Shown one piece after another: positions 52,932 to 62,236 of a stretch of DNA of 64,000 bases (the first letter of the stretch is position 1; each line of letters starts with the position of its first letter). Under the pieces are notes generated by a model. That model saw nothing but the letters and a program-made list of their open reading frames with translations, did not search any database and was not told the DNA's origin. Source of the stretch: JALQUL01 sp964556425 (GTDB taxonomy: Bacteria; Pseudomonadota; Gammaproteobacteria; Burkholderiales; Burkholderiaceae_C). A program made the position numbers and the translations under genes. The DNA is taken from positions 1 to 64,000 of the forward strand of contig CAZKWC010000001.1 in NCBI GenBank assembly GCA_964556425.1. The letters run 5' to 3'.

Positions 52932-54728
52932 TTATTGTGATTTTTTCTCGGGTTGAAGTGATTCTTCAAGTGCCTTAGCAGGGTCTAGAGCTGGTTCTGG
53001 ATCAACGCTAGGTGCAGGTGCTGGCTGGTCTAATGATGGCTCTGGAGTACCCAATTGATTATTGAGTTGCATCATAATTTGATCATCACTGAGCGTTGCT
53101 TTTTGCTCTAGCCCACCTGTTACTAAGCTTGGGAATGTAATCACGGCTGCCACCATAATTAACTGCAAAATAATAAAGGCAATAGAACCTTTATAAATTT
53201 CAGTGGTTTTAACCGCTGCAATACGCTCACCTGTGACTCTATCGTTGTAATCAGATTTGGGTGCTACGCTACGCAAATAGAACAAGGCAAAACCAAACGG
53301 AGGCGTTAAGAATGAGGTTTGTAAATTCATGGCAATAATTACACCAAACCAAATCATCACTTGATCGGGAGTCATGCCAGGCACAATACCAGGTAATATT
53401 TTTTCAGCAACAGGGGCCAATAAAGGAATCACAATAAAAGCGATTTCGAAGAAGTCAATAAAACAGCCCAAAATAAAGACCAAAATATTGACAACTAATA
53501 AAAAGCCCCATGCGCCTCCAGGAATACCTGTGAACAAATGTTCAACCCAAATATGACCATCGGCTGCGTTAAAAGTAAAACTAAATACAGTAGAACCCAC
53601 CAAAATAAACAACACAAATGTTGCTAATTTAGCGGTGTTTTCGAGGGCTTGGTTAAGCAATGTCCAACTAAATTTACCTTTACCAATAGCTAAAATCATG
53701 GCGCCAAAAGCACCCATGGCTCCGCCTTCGGTTGGAGTCGCAATACCCAAGAAAATAGTACCTAATACCAAGAAAATAAGAATTAACGGTGGCATTAAAA
53801 CAAAGGTGACCTGTTCGGCTAATTTAGAAAGCAAGCCTAGTTTTAAAACACGATTAGCAATAGAAAGTGTTAATGCAAACAGAGATGCCACTGTTAGAGA
53901 CATAATAACAATTTCATCGGTGGGGCTTGGTAAAGAGCGGTCTAATAAAGCCACCATAGCGGTGTGATGGTATTGTGACCAGGCATAACCCACCACTGTG
54001 CTAAGTAAGGCCAATAAACCTAAAGATTTATGTCCTGAAGCACCGTTGGCTTCTTTATACAAAATAGCTTCTGGTGGTAAGGCGGGAGCCATTTTAGGTT
54101 TAAAAATGGCCACTAACACTACAAAGCCAATATACAAACCAACTAATAATAAACCTGGAACTAAAGCACCAGAATACATATCGCCAACAGAACGACCTAA
54201 TTGATCAGCTAAAACAATTAACACCAAGGAAGGCGGAATAGCTTGTGCGAGTGTACCAGAGGCGGTAATTGTGCCGGTGGCAATAGTTCTGCTGTAACCA
54301 TAACGTAGCATAACAGGCAAAGAAATTAAGCCCATAGAAATAACGGCTGCAGCCACAACACCAGTAGTAGCAGCCAATAAAGCGCCAACTAAAATAACCG
54401 CAATCGCTACGCCGCCACGCACTGGGCCAAATACTTGACCTACAGTTTCGAGCAAGTCTTCTGCCATGCCAGAACGTTCTAGAATAATACCCATAAAGGT
54501 AAAGAACGGAATGGCCAGCAGTGTATCGTTACGCATAATGCCAAACACCCTAGCTGGTAGGGCTTGCAGCATCGCCTCGGGGAAAATATCGGCGGCAATA
54601 CCAATATAAGCAAAACCTAAACCTACTGCGGCTAAACCAAACGCTACTGGGTAGCCAGTGAGTAGGACTACAAAGAGCCCTACAAACATAAGTGGCACAA
54701 AATTTTGTGCTAAAAAAGATGCTTCCAT
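52932..54728 (-). CDS. dctM: TRAP transporter large permease subunit (DctM type)
   Basis: The 598-residue membrane protein has about 13 hydrophobic segments, with the DctM family motifs GVVAAAVISMGLISLPVMLRYGY and MGIILERSGMAEDLL, ASGTLAQAIPPSLVLIVLADQ. It catalyses sodium-coupled uptake with DctQ and the periplasmic binding protein. It is longer than the usual 430 residues because of an extra central region (about residues 210-300) and a Pro/Glu-rich C-terminal tail (QPAPAPSVDPEPALDP), as in the 2-oxo-acid type TRAP systems. It begins just after the dctQ stop. Confidence 0.93.
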   Translation of the reverse strand: MEASFLAQNFVPLMFVGLFVVLLTGYPVAFGLAAVGLGFAYIGIAADIFPEAMLQALPARVFGIMRNDTLLAIPFFTFMGIILERSGMAEDLLETVGQVFGPVRGGVAIAVILVGALLAATTGVVAAAVISMGLISLPVMLRYGYSRTIATGTITASGTLAQAIPPSLVLIVLADQLGRSVGDMYSGALVPGLLLVGLYIGFVVLVAIFKPKMAPALPPEAILYKEANGASGHKSLGLLALLSTVVGYAWSQYHHTAMVALLDRSLPSPTDEIVIMSLTVASLFALTLSIANRVLKLGLLSKLAEQVTFVLMPPLILIFLVLGTIFLGIATPTEGGAMGAFGAMILAIGKGKFSWTLLNQALENTAKLATFVLFILVGSTVFSFTFNAADGHIWVEHLFTGIPGGAWGFLLVVNILVFILGCFIDFFEIAFIVIPLLAPVAEKILPGIVPGMTPDQVMIWFGVIIAMNLQTSFLTPPFGFALFYLRSVAPKSDYNDRVTGERIAAVKTTEIYKGSIAFIILQLIMVAAVITFPSLVTGGLEQKATLSDDQIMMQLNNQLGTPEPSLDQPAPAPSVDPEPALDPAKALEESLQPEKKSQ

Positions 54729-54729
54729 T

Positions 54730-55332
54730 TTATTGATTACCTTTTAATAATTTTGCTGTTTCGGCTTCTAATTCTTCAAGACGCTTTTGGTCATCTGATT
54801 TGGTATCTTCAGAATGAAGCGGGTCGGGTCCATTGCCAGTTAAAAAAGCAACTCTTTTAATCAACTCAGAAATGCCTTGTATGGCCAATAAAACAAAACC
54901 TAATGGGATGAGTGCATATGCGGGCCAGCGAATAAGGCCACCTGCATTTTCTGACATTTCACCGCTTACCAACGCATTGGTAAAAAAGGGCATACTTAAT
55001 TTAATCATAAGAATACAAAAGGGTAGCAACACTACAAGTATGCCTACTACATCTACCCAATTGCGGGCTTTGTCTGATAATTTAGAAGAGATAAAGTCAA
55101 TGCGTACGTGTGAGTTACGTAAAAAACCATAACCTGCCCCTAATAAAAAAACCGCAGCGAATAAATACCACTGGATTTCTAAATAAGAGTTGGAACTGAC
55201 GTTAAAAAGTTTACGAATAATGGCATTACCCGCACTAATTAAAGTTGTTGCAAGAATTAACCACATAGTGAGTTTGCCAATGATGATGCTTATGGCATCA
55301 ATTAGGCGCGAGAAAGAAAGTAAAGCGGTCAT
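54730..55332 (-). CDS. dctQ: TRAP transporter small permease subunit (DctQ type)
   Basis: From the ATG at 55330-55332, which follows TTGGAG by five bases, the protein has 200 residues. Four membrane helices are visible, with the DctQ pattern SNSYLEIQWYLFAAVFLLGAGYGF and NSHVRIDFI. The C-terminus is charged (SEDTKSDDQKRLEELEAE). It pairs with the DctM subunit, whose ATG lies one base after this stop. The longer upstream frame is not homologous and is not used. Confidence 0.92.
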   Translation of the reverse strand: MTALLSFSRLIDAISIIIGKLTMWLILATTLISAGNAIIRKLFNVSSNSYLEIQWYLFAAVFLLGAGYGFLRNSHVRIDFISSKLSDKARNWVDVVGILVVLLPFCILMIKLSMPFFTNALVSGEMSENAGGLIRWPAYALIPLGFVLLAIQGISELIKRVAFLTGNGPDPLHSEDTKSDDQKRLEELEAETAKLLKGNQ

Positions 55333-55957
55333 GAATTCTCCAAAAAAGAAATTTTCTTTATTAAGCAATTTGCCAATTGAAGCTAATAACAACACCTATT
55401 AAAAGCATTGAATTAGGTGACTTTTAGAGTTTGGCAAAGTAATAGGCAGTTTGATAAATGAAATCAACATCAACCAAAACAAAGCCACTGGATGCAAGCC
55501 ACAAAAATTTGCAGAATTGCTTAATTTGAAGTGATAAAAGCCAAGCACAAGATAAACATTGCAACACGACTTTATAGGCATAACTATAGCCTGAATTGCG
55601 GAGGCTTAGTGATGTTAAAAATCGTGGTTTACCCCATGTTGTAATTGGCAAAGCCCACAATAATAACAAGTTTTTATATTAATTTTTAAACCAAGTTTTG
55701 AAATAAATCAACCCTATGATTGGTTTTGTTTAAGCACTGGATTTTGGGATGAGCAAGCTGCTTATTTGATTTTTTAGTGCTTGAGTGTTCATTGCATAAG
55801 TGCACTAAGACAGCTTGTAGCAAAAATTAAATTGACGATGCAGGTAAGGGGAGTTGAATATCTTGATGCTTTTTTACCTGCGCTAATTGACAGGTAAAAA
55901 AGCAATTAATGAGTTAGCCTAAAGCTGCACCCTTTGTGCATTTAGAGATACTAATGA
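55333..55957. other. Gene-free stretch upstream of the TRAP permeases, with a terminator
   Basis: About 625 bases. Short overlapping frames on the minus strand (55399-55669) look membrane-like but have no family signature or ribosome site; I do not call them. A strong hairpin, GCTTTTTTACCTG (55868-55880) with CAGGTAAAAAAGC (55891-55903), ends the ridA transcript. The TRAP permease promoter should lie near 55340-55450. Confidence 0.6.
55868..55903. terminator. Terminator after ridA
   Basis: A perfect 13-base inverted repeat with A and T runs inside the stem ends and a ten-base loop, about 55 bases after the ridA stop on the minus strand. Confidence 0.85.
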
Positions 55958-56416
55958 TTAAGCTAACTCAGCAATCAATTCAATCTCTACACAAGCACCC
56001 ATAGGGATTTGAGCCACGCCAAATGCGCTACGAGCATGTGCCCCTACGGTAGGGCCAAAAACTTCACCAAATAGCTCGCTAGCACCATTGGTGACTAAGT
56101 GTTGCTCGGTAAAGGTAGAGGTAGAGTTGACTAAACTCATGAGTTTTACAATGCGCTTGATTTTATTTAAGTCGCCGACTGCTGCGTGTAAGGTGCCCAT
56201 TAAGTCGATGGCAATGGCACGAGCGGCTGCTTTGCCTTCTTCGGTTTGCATATTAAGGCCCAACTGACCTGCCCATACGGCACCCTCTTTTTTAGCAATA
56301 TGACCACTTAAAAAAACTAAATTGCCAGTTTGTACAAACGGTACATAGGCTGCAGCTGGCACTGCGACTGGTGGTAATGAAATACCTAAAGATTCTAATT
56401 TTGCATAAACTGACAT
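55958..56416 (-). CDS. RidA-family deaminase (YjgF/YER057c/UK114)
   Basis: The 152-residue protein has the longer RidA subfamily pattern: YAKLESLGISLPPVAVPAAAY, VFLSGHIAKKEG, IDLMGTLHAAVGDLNKIKRIVKLMS, and the C-terminal GAHARSAFGVAQIPMGACVEIE with the Arg that binds substrate carboxylate. RidA enzymes hydrolyse reactive enamine/imine intermediates from pyridoxal-phosphate enzymes. This group is annotated as a general RidA relative and its precise substrate is unknown. Confidence 0.93.
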   Translation of the reverse strand: MSVYAKLESLGISLPPVAVPAAAYVPFVQTGNLVFLSGHIAKKEGAVWAGQLGLNMQTEEGKAAARAIAIDLMGTLHAAVGDLNKIKRIVKLMSLVNSTSTFTEQHLVTNGASELFGEVFGPTVGAHARSAFGVAQIPMGACVEIELIAELA

Positions 56417-56459
56417 ATTGATCTCCTATTTATAAAAGAAAAAATTGAAAAATAAAAAC

Positions 56460-57320
56460 TTAAGTTTTAATCCAGCGTAACTGCATGGAGTGTGAAAAAG
56501 CTACTTGGCAAGGCTCTAGCCAACCCGTTAAAGGAGAGGCTTGTTCGGTGTTGATGCCAGTAGCCAAGGGAATATGACCAAAGCCAGAAAACAAGCCAGA
56601 GGTAGGATCTAAGCCCACCCAAGCCATATCTGGGGTCCAGACTTCACACCAGGCATGCAACTCGGTGTGTTGGTGCTCGGCCATATTAGGAGTGTGATGC
56701 TGATTCCATTCTGATTGAGCTGGCAGATCAATTAAATAACCTGATACAAACCTTGCGATAAAACCCCGCTGGCGCAACAACTGAACTAACAACCATGCAG
56801 AGTCTCGGCAGGAACCACTTTTTAGCATTAAGGTTTGTTCTGTGCTTTGTACACCAGGTTCAGTACGAATGTTGTAGTGAATATTTTGGTGAATTGCTTG
56901 ATTAAGAGTTTGAGCCGTTTGTAAAGCGCTTAAACCCGTTGGGCAACATGCATAGGCAAAATTTTGAACCGCCTCACTTGATTGTGCAGGGGCAGAAAAT
57001 ACGAACGGAGTGCTAGTACCAAAATAATGCTGAGTGCTTAATGGGTGTACACCCGGCGCCATTACTTGGGGGGTGTCAATGACTAAATCGACGCTAATGC
57101 TGAGGCGTCTTATTTTTTGTTCAAAATTTAAAACGGCAATCGGGTTATCTAGCTCATCGTTGAGCCAAGCAATTTCATGACCGTTAGGTTCTATGGTGAT
57201 AGAGTGAAATAAAACGGTACTAGGACAATGAGACATGGGCCGTAACCGAATGGTTTGTGGCCCAAGTCCGACTAATTTGTCATACTCGTAAAGTGTTAGG
57301 TGACTGAGTGCAAATCGCAT
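56460..57320 (-). CDS. Transglutaminase-like cysteine peptidase family protein
   Basis: From the ATG at 57318-57320 the protein has 286 residues. It has the N-terminal bacterial transglutaminase-like beta domain (LSHLTLYEYDKLVGLGPQTIRLRP) and the core with SGSCRDSAWLLVQLLRQRGF (Cys), HTELHAWCEVWTP (His) and GLDPTSG (Asp), forming a complete catalytic triad. The usual partners (large transglutaminase, alpha-E domain and circularly permuted ATP-grasp genes) are not adjacent. Function unknown. Confidence 0.9.
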   Translation of the reverse strand: MRFALSHLTLYEYDKLVGLGPQTIRLRPMSHCPSTVLFHSITIEPNGHEIAWLNDELDNPIAVLNFEQKIRRLSISVDLVIDTPQVMAPGVHPLSTQHYFGTSTPFVFSAPAQSSEAVQNFAYACCPTGLSALQTAQTLNQAIHQNIHYNIRTEPGVQSTEQTLMLKSGSCRDSAWLLVQLLRQRGFIARFVSGYLIDLPAQSEWNQHHTPNMAEHQHTELHAWCEVWTPDMAWVGLDPTSGLFSGFGHIPLATGINTEQASPLTGWLEPCQVAFSHSMQLRWIKT

Positions 57321-57402
57321 ATGCGTCAAGAACCTCTTGTTGTAAACATCAATAGTGTCTTGATCATACAGTGCTTATTTACACTCAGGCGCCAAACTTT
57401 TT

Positions 57403-58122
57403 TTACTCACCTAAATACGCGGCGCGTACTTTCGGATCATTAAGCATTTCTTTAGCGTCGCCGCTCATGCTGATAAGGCCCGATTCCATTACATAACCAC
57501 GGTTAGCAATACCTAAAGCGCGGCTCGCATTTTGTTCCACCAACAAAACTGTGACGCCTTGTTGAGATACATCTTGAATCACTTCAAAGATTTTATCCAC
57601 CATGATGGGTGATAAACCCATTGAAGGCTCGTCGAGTAACAATACTTTAGGTTGGCTTAATAAAGCACGACCCATGGCCAACATTTGTTGCTCGCCACCC
57701 GATAAGGTACCAGCCAATTGTGCTTGACGCTCTTTGAGGCGTGGGAATAAGCCATATACTTTTTCAATGTCAGCGGCAATACCATCTTTATCAGAACGGA
57801 TATATGCGCCCATTTGCAAGTTTTCAAGAATGGTCATGCGGGTAAAAATACCGCGGCCTTCAGGCACCATGACCAAACCTTCTTTGACTAAGTCCCAAGC
57901 ACCACGGCCTTTAATACTTTTGCCTAAATACTCGATGTCGCCACCTTTGAGTGGCAAGCCACCAGTAACGGCTTTCATAGTGGTGGTTTTGCCAGCACCG
58001 TTGGAGCCAATTAAAGAGACTAGCTCGCCTTCGCGAACTTCAAAGTCAATTCCTTTAACGGCTTGAATACCGCCGTAGGCCACTTGCAGCCCATTCACCT
58101 TCAATAATACGGGTGCGCTCAT
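57403..58122 (-). CDS. livF: Branched-chain amino acid ABC transporter ATP-binding protein LivF
   Basis: The 239-residue ATPase has Walker A GSNGAGKTT (38-46), signature LSGGEQQMLAMGRAL and Walker B VLLLDEPSMGLSP, the LivF form. It starts VLLKVNGLQVAYGGIQAVKGI, as in the family. It is the last gene of a LivH-LivM-LivG-LivF operon, two bases after livG. The imported compound could be branched-chain amino acids, amides or another substrate of this family; no binding protein gene is in the window. Confidence 0.95.
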   Translation of the reverse strand: MSAPVLLKVNGLQVAYGGIQAVKGIDFEVREGELVSLIGSNGAGKTTTMKAVTGGLPLKGGDIEYLGKSIKGRGAWDLVKEGLVMVPEGRGIFTRMTILENLQMGAYIRSDKDGIAADIEKVYGLFPRLKERQAQLAGTLSGGEQQMLAMGRALLSQPKVLLLDEPSMGLSPIMVDKIFEVIQDVSQQGVTVLLVEQNASRALGIANRGYVMESGLISMSGDAKEMLNDPKVRAAYLGE

Positions 58123-58124
58123 GC

Positions 58125-58898
58125 TTAGTGTCCTCCTGTGCCTAAATAGGCTTCAATCACTTTTTCATTTTTCTGTACTTCGGATGGCAAGCCTTCAGCA
58201 ATTTGTTTGCCGTAGTCTAAAACCGTCACGCGATCACATAAACCCATAATTAATTTCACATCATGCTCAATAATAAGAATGGTGCGGTTGTCATTACGAA
58301 TGCGGTCAATGAGTTCACGTAATTGAACTTTTTCGGTGGCATTCATACCGGCAGCCGGTTCATCTAGGGCGATTAATTGTGGGTCAGTGGCCAAAGCACG
58401 CGCAATTTCAAGGCGACGTTGATCGCCATAACTTAAAGTGCGTGATTTGTAATCGGCCAAGTGACCAATACCCACATAATTTAATAACTCTTGGGCACGG
58501 TCTTTGATTTCAGCTTCTTCTTTTTTAAATGAAGGAGTGCGAAATACAGCACCTAATAAACCAGAGTTGGTACGAATATGACGACCCACCATGACGTTTT
58601 CGAGTGCTGTCATTTCGGCAAACAAACGAATATTTTGGAAGGTACGGGCAATACCCGCTACTGCCACTTCATGAACTGCTGTGGGTTGATAGGGTTTACC
58701 TGCCAACTCAAAAGTTCCGCTATCTGGGGTATATAAACCTGTAATAACGTTAAAGAATGTGGTTTTACCAGCACCATTAGGACCGATCAAGCCATAGACT
58801 TGACCACGTTGAATAGTAATTCCTACATCGCTAAGGGCTTGTAAGCCACCAAAGCGTTTAGAAATACCTGCTACTTTTAATACGATATCAGTCACCAT
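58125..58898 (-). CDS. livG: Branched-chain amino acid ABC transporter ATP-binding protein LivG
   Basis: From the ATG at 58896-58898 the protein has 257 residues, with Walker A GPNGAGKTT, LivG-type GIARTFQNIRLFAEMTALENVMVG, signature LSYGDQRRLEIARAL and Walker B LIALDEPAAGMN. It energises the LivHM channel together with LivF. The gene starts ten bases after the livM stop. The in-frame TTG three codons upstream is less likely as a start. Confidence 0.95.
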   Translation of the reverse strand: MVTDIVLKVAGISKRFGGLQALSDVGITIQRGQVYGLIGPNGAGKTTFFNVITGLYTPDSGTFELAGKPYQPTAVHEVAVAGIARTFQNIRLFAEMTALENVMVGRHIRTNSGLLGAVFRTPSFKKEEAEIKDRAQELLNYVGIGHLADYKSRTLSYGDQRRLEIARALATDPQLIALDEPAAGMNATEKVQLRELIDRIRNDNRTILIIEHDVKLIMGLCDRVTVLDYGKQIAEGLPSEVQKNEKVIEAYLGTGGH

Positions 58899-58907
58899 TG
58901 ACTCCAA

Positions 58908-59978
58908 TCACTTTTCGTTTTTGAGGGATTTGCCATGTTCAGGAGAAGGCCACAAGCCTTTTGGTCTGACTAGCATAATAATAATCATGGCCAAAGCGAT
59001 TAACAATTGGCGCAAGATTGACGCATCTAAACGACCGTCTGTCATGGATTGCAAAGGACCAGCCACATAACGTAAAACTTCAGGTAATGCGGATAATAAA
59101 ATCGCACCTAAAACTACACCAGGCAAATGACCCACGCCACCTAAAACCACCATTGCTACAATCATGATTGATTCTGTCAAGCTGAATGATTCTGGGGAAA
59201 TAAAGCCTTGGAAAGCTGCAAACATAGTGCCTGAAATGCCACCAAAAGTTGCACCCATACCAAAGGCCAACAACTTCATGTTACGGGTGTTAATACCCAT
59301 GGCTTTGGCAGCAATTTCGTCTTCACGAATCGCCATCCAAGCACGACCAATACGTGACAACTCAAGGCGGTGAGAAATAATAACCGTGATAACCACAAGC
59401 GCTAAAAATAAATAATAGTATTGAGTGACTGAAAATATTTCAATTCCTGCAAACTCATTCTTTTTACTAAAATCAAGGCCAAATAAACTAACGCCGTCAA
59501 TTGGGCTAACACCACGTGGGCCGTTGGTAATTTTGTCTTGGTTGTTTAAGAAAACACGAATAATTTCACCAAAACCTAAAGTCACAATAGCGAGGTAGTC
59601 GCCACGTAATTTAAGCGTAGGTGCACCCAACAAAACACCAAAAATACCAGCCAAAATAGCAGCAAAAGGTATGGTTAGCCAAATCGAATAATGGATTCCA
59701 TCTGGGAAGGTGGCTGCTAATTCGGGGAAGGCATCTAATAATTGAGGAGAAGCCATTAAACCGTAAAGGTAAGCACCTACCGCAAAGAAGGCGACATAAC
59801 CCAAGTCTAATAAACCAGCATAACCGACCACAATATTAAGGCCAACTGCTAACAACACATAGAGTAAAGCCATATCGGCAATACGAACCCATGCACTACC
59901 AAATGGTTGTAGTAAAAAAGGTAATATTAATACCAATAAAGTACCAATAATCCAGGTTGATTTTTTATTTAAATTCAT
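58908..59978 (-). CDS. livM: Branched-chain amino acid ABC transporter permease LivM
   Basis: The 356-residue membrane protein has the LivM pattern: LNIVVGYAGLLDLGYVAFFAVGAYLY, RGDYLAIVTLGFGEIIRVF, and the cytoplasmic RIGRAWMAIREDEIAAKAMGINTRNMKLLAFGMGA, which contacts the ATPases. An AAGGAG site precedes the ATG. It pairs with LivH, whose gene ends 12 bases upstream. Ten membrane segments are expected. Confidence 0.95.
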   Translation of the reverse strand: MNLNKKSTWIIGTLLVLILPFLLQPFGSAWVRIADMALLYVLLAVGLNIVVGYAGLLDLGYVAFFAVGAYLYGLMASPQLLDAFPELAATFPDGIHYSIWLTIPFAAILAGIFGVLLGAPTLKLRGDYLAIVTLGFGEIIRVFLNNQDKITNGPRGVSPIDGVSLFGLDFSKKNEFAGIEIFSVTQYYYLFLALVVITVIISHRLELSRIGRAWMAIREDEIAAKAMGINTRNMKLLAFGMGATFGGISGTMFAAFQGFISPESFSLTESIMIVAMVVLGGVGHLPGVVLGAILLSALPEVLRYVAGPLQSMTDGRLDASILRQLLIALAMIIIMLVRPKGLWPSPEHGKSLKNEK

Positions 59979-59990
59979 TGTGATGTCTCC

Positions 59991-60920
59991 TTAGGCTCGG
60001 TCTGCAACACGTTCGCCTAATAGTCCTGAAGGACGTATCGTCAACATGATGATTAACAAAATAAAGGCAAAAATATCGGAGTAATGACTACCAAACATTC
60101 CACCTGTTAAGTCGCTGATATAACCTGCGCCCAATGATTCAATAAGGCCCAAAATAATGGCACCTACTACCGCACCTGCTAAGTTACCAATACCGCCCAA
60201 AACAGCCGCTGTAAAAGCTTTTAAACCTGGTAAGAAACCCATTGTGTGTTGTGCAGTACCATAGTTAGAGGCCCACATTACACCGGCTACTGCTGCTAAA
60301 ACTGCACCAATAATAAAGGTGGCAGAAATGACTGCATCGGGTTTTACGCCCATTAAACCTGCTACACGTGGGTTTTCAGAGGTGGCGCGCATTGCACGAC
60401 CTAATTTGGTGTAATTAACCAACCACATCAAAATAGTTAATGAAATGGCAGTAACTGACAAAATCATCACTTGTGTAGGGGTAATAACCGCTTCGCCAAT
60501 TTGGAAGTTGCTGTTAGAGAGTAAGGTTGGATAAGATTTATAGTTAGGTTTCCAAATAATCATGGCAACCGTTTGCAACAAAATCGACATACCAATAGCT
60601 GTAATAAGCGGAGCTAATTTAGGGCTGTTGCGCAAACGACTGTAAGCGAGTTTTTCAATAATGTAATTGAGACTTCCACAAACTACGCAAGCAATAAGTA
60701 GTGCCAACAATAAAATCAACCATCCGGGTGAAGTAGGCATAGACTCTTGCATGAGACCAATCATGGTCCAACTCGTAAGAGCGCCCACCATTAATACATC
60801 GCCATGAGCAAAGTTAATTAAGTTAATAATGCCATAAACCATGGTGTAACCTAGTGCGACAAGAGCATACATACTCCCTAGCACTAGCCCATTAATGACT
60901 TGTTGCAAAAAAATGTCCAA
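59991..60920 (-). CDS. livH: Branched-chain amino acid ABC transporter permease LivH (TTG start)
   Basis: I choose the TTG at 60918-60920, which follows AAGGAG by six bases and gives 309 residues beginning (M)DIFLQQVINGLVLGSMYALVALG, the usual LivH start. A longer frame reaching 61019 would add unrelated sequence. The signature EKLAYSRLRNSPKLAPLITAIGMSI and INFAHGDVLMVGA are present. It is the first gene of the operon. A TTG start on a strong ribosome site suggests modest translation. Confidence 0.93.
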   Translation of the reverse strand: MDIFLQQVINGLVLGSMYALVALGYTMVYGIINLINFAHGDVLMVGALTSWTMIGLMQESMPTSPGWLILLLALLIACVVCGSLNYIIEKLAYSRLRNSPKLAPLITAIGMSILLQTVAMIIWKPNYKSYPTLLSNSNFQIGEAVITPTQVMILSVTAISLTILMWLVNYTKLGRAMRATSENPRVAGLMGVKPDAVISATFIIGAVLAAVAGVMWASNYGTAQHTMGFLPGLKAFTAAVLGGIGNLAGAVVGAIILGLIESLGAGYISDLTGGMFGSHYSDIFAFILLIIMLTIRPSGLLGERVADRA

Positions 60921-61019
60921 ATTATTCTCCTTGAGTTGCCCGTAACCAATGTGTGAAACTTTGATGAAGTTTTCAACATTTGTCCGACAAGGTTGCACTG
61001 TGTTGTAGCGATGCTTCAC

Positions 61020-61410
61020 ATTGTGTATGAGTTCGCTAGCGTTAAAGCTGTGATTGTACCGACTACCTTAACGTTTGCTGACCTGAAATGAGGCATTTTT
61101 CTGGGGTTTACCCGCAATTTAGTCTATGTTTTTATTGCATGATGATAAACTCTTAATTCATAAGTTCTTCTAATAGTACAGCTTTAAACCCTTGTTTTTA
61201 TTAGAATTAATAATCAAAATATGCTTTTTGAATGATTGGTTTAGCTAATGTTAATTAGCTTTTATAAGTCTTTATTCGCCATTTGACGAAGTTAAATTTT
61301 TTTTTTGGAAATGCAGTTTTTCTGCCAAGTTGATTTTCAAAAAATAATAGATGGGGAAGGTAAGGCGATCTGCTCATTATTCTCTTCAACAAGCGGTAGT
61401 GACTTCCAAG
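61020..61410. other. AT-rich gap upstream of livH with no gene that I can support
   Basis: About 390 AT-rich bases. The livH promoter should be within the first 150 bases (minus strand). I see no family-like frame. The rarA-like remnant begins at 61411. Confidence 0.5.
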
Positions 61411-61548
61411 TTAATTTTTGCCAGCCTCTTCATCTAATTTTTTTAAAAAGGCTAATTTTTCGACAATCTTGGCTTCTAAGCCTCGAGCTACAGGTTGATA
61501 CCACCTTGGTTCTTCTATGCCGTCAGGTAGGTAAGTTTCGCCAGCAGC
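61411..61548 (-). pseudogene. Displaced duplicate of the 3' end of rarA
   Basis: Reading leftwards from 61548, 45 in-frame codons and a TAA encode AAGETYLPDGIEEPRWYQPV followed by ARGLEAKIVEKLAFLKK and LDEEAGKN, clearly the same as the end of RarA (62619-62756). The DNA is nearly identical over about 60 bases next to 61548, with one or two differences, and becomes more different towards the stop. The reading frame to the right is closed by a TAG just before the matching part. This is a truncated copy, separated from rarA by the Fic pair. Confidence 0.88.
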
Positions 61549-61618
61549 CTAGGCAAGGCGGGAATAATCGCATTTGAGAAGTTATTTTTAATTGGTGTAA
61601 AAATAAAATAAAAAACAC

Positions 61619-62236
61619 TTATTGGGATGAGCTTAAATAAATTTGAATAATTTTTTTCATTTTAGCTGGATTTCCCTCTAATCCAGTTATACAGGCCTCT
61701 TTCATAGCACTTTCACTTATTCCTTCCCAAGCAATTTTGTACCCAGCATTTCTAGCTAATTGAGAAAGTAGTAGTCTTTGAGTACGCCCGTTTCCCTCTC
61801 TAAATGGATGAATTCTATTAAGCTCTATAAAAAAATCTGCAGCATAGGTAGCAAAGTCATTCTCATTAAGACCAATAAAATAGTTTTGAGATTTGCAACT
61901 TGCAAACAAGGAGTTCAATCGGTCTTCGATATTTTCTTGCGCTTCAAAGTGCGTGTTGCCCTTGGCGATGTCGACTGTGCGAAATTTTCCAGCCCAAGGA
62001 TAAATCTCAAAAAAAATTTCACGGTGTATATTGATCAGAGAAGCGGTTGAAAACTCTTTAGGGGAGGCTAAGCTCAATAGGTTGCTGATGGCTAGCGCAG
62101 CCAATTCTGCCTCTACCTCATTCAAATCTTGGGTATTAGTTATCTCTAATTTATTTACTAAAACACCGTTTGCATGGCAGTAAGGGTCGTCGTCAAGGCT
62201 ATAGCCTGCAACGTAATAATGATTTTCAGAGTTCAT
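61619..62236 (-). CDS. Fic-domain protein (probable AMP-transferase toxin)
   Basis: The 205-residue protein has the complete Fic motif HPFREGNGRTQR (about residues 137-148), with His, Glu, and the GNGR anion-binding loop, and the upstream FYEIYPWAGKFRT-type FFEIYPWAGKFRTVDIAKG flap. Fic enzymes transfer AMP to target proteins. Its start overlaps the small upstream gene by four bases (ATGA), the usual toxin-antitoxin coupling. Its C-terminal helix is not obviously inhibitory, so regulation should come from the partner. Confidence 0.92.
   Translation of the reverse strand: MNSENHYYVAGYSLDDDPYCHANGVLVNKLEITNTQDLNEVEAELAALAISNLLSLASPKEFSTASLINIHREIFFEIYPWAGKFRTVDIAKGNTHFEAQENIEDRLNSLFASCKSQNYFIGLNENDFATYAADFFIELNRIHPFREGNGRTQRLLLSQLARNAGYKIAWEGISESAMKEACITGLEGNPAKMKKIIQIYLSSSQ

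Noticed and set aside
55399..55669. Two overlapping membrane-like frames upstream of the TRAP permeases
   Set aside because: They overlap each other in different frames, lack ribosome sites and show no family signature.
61305..61577. Plus-strand frame across the rarA remnant
   Set aside because: It is the complement of the remnant and its flank, with no family similarity.
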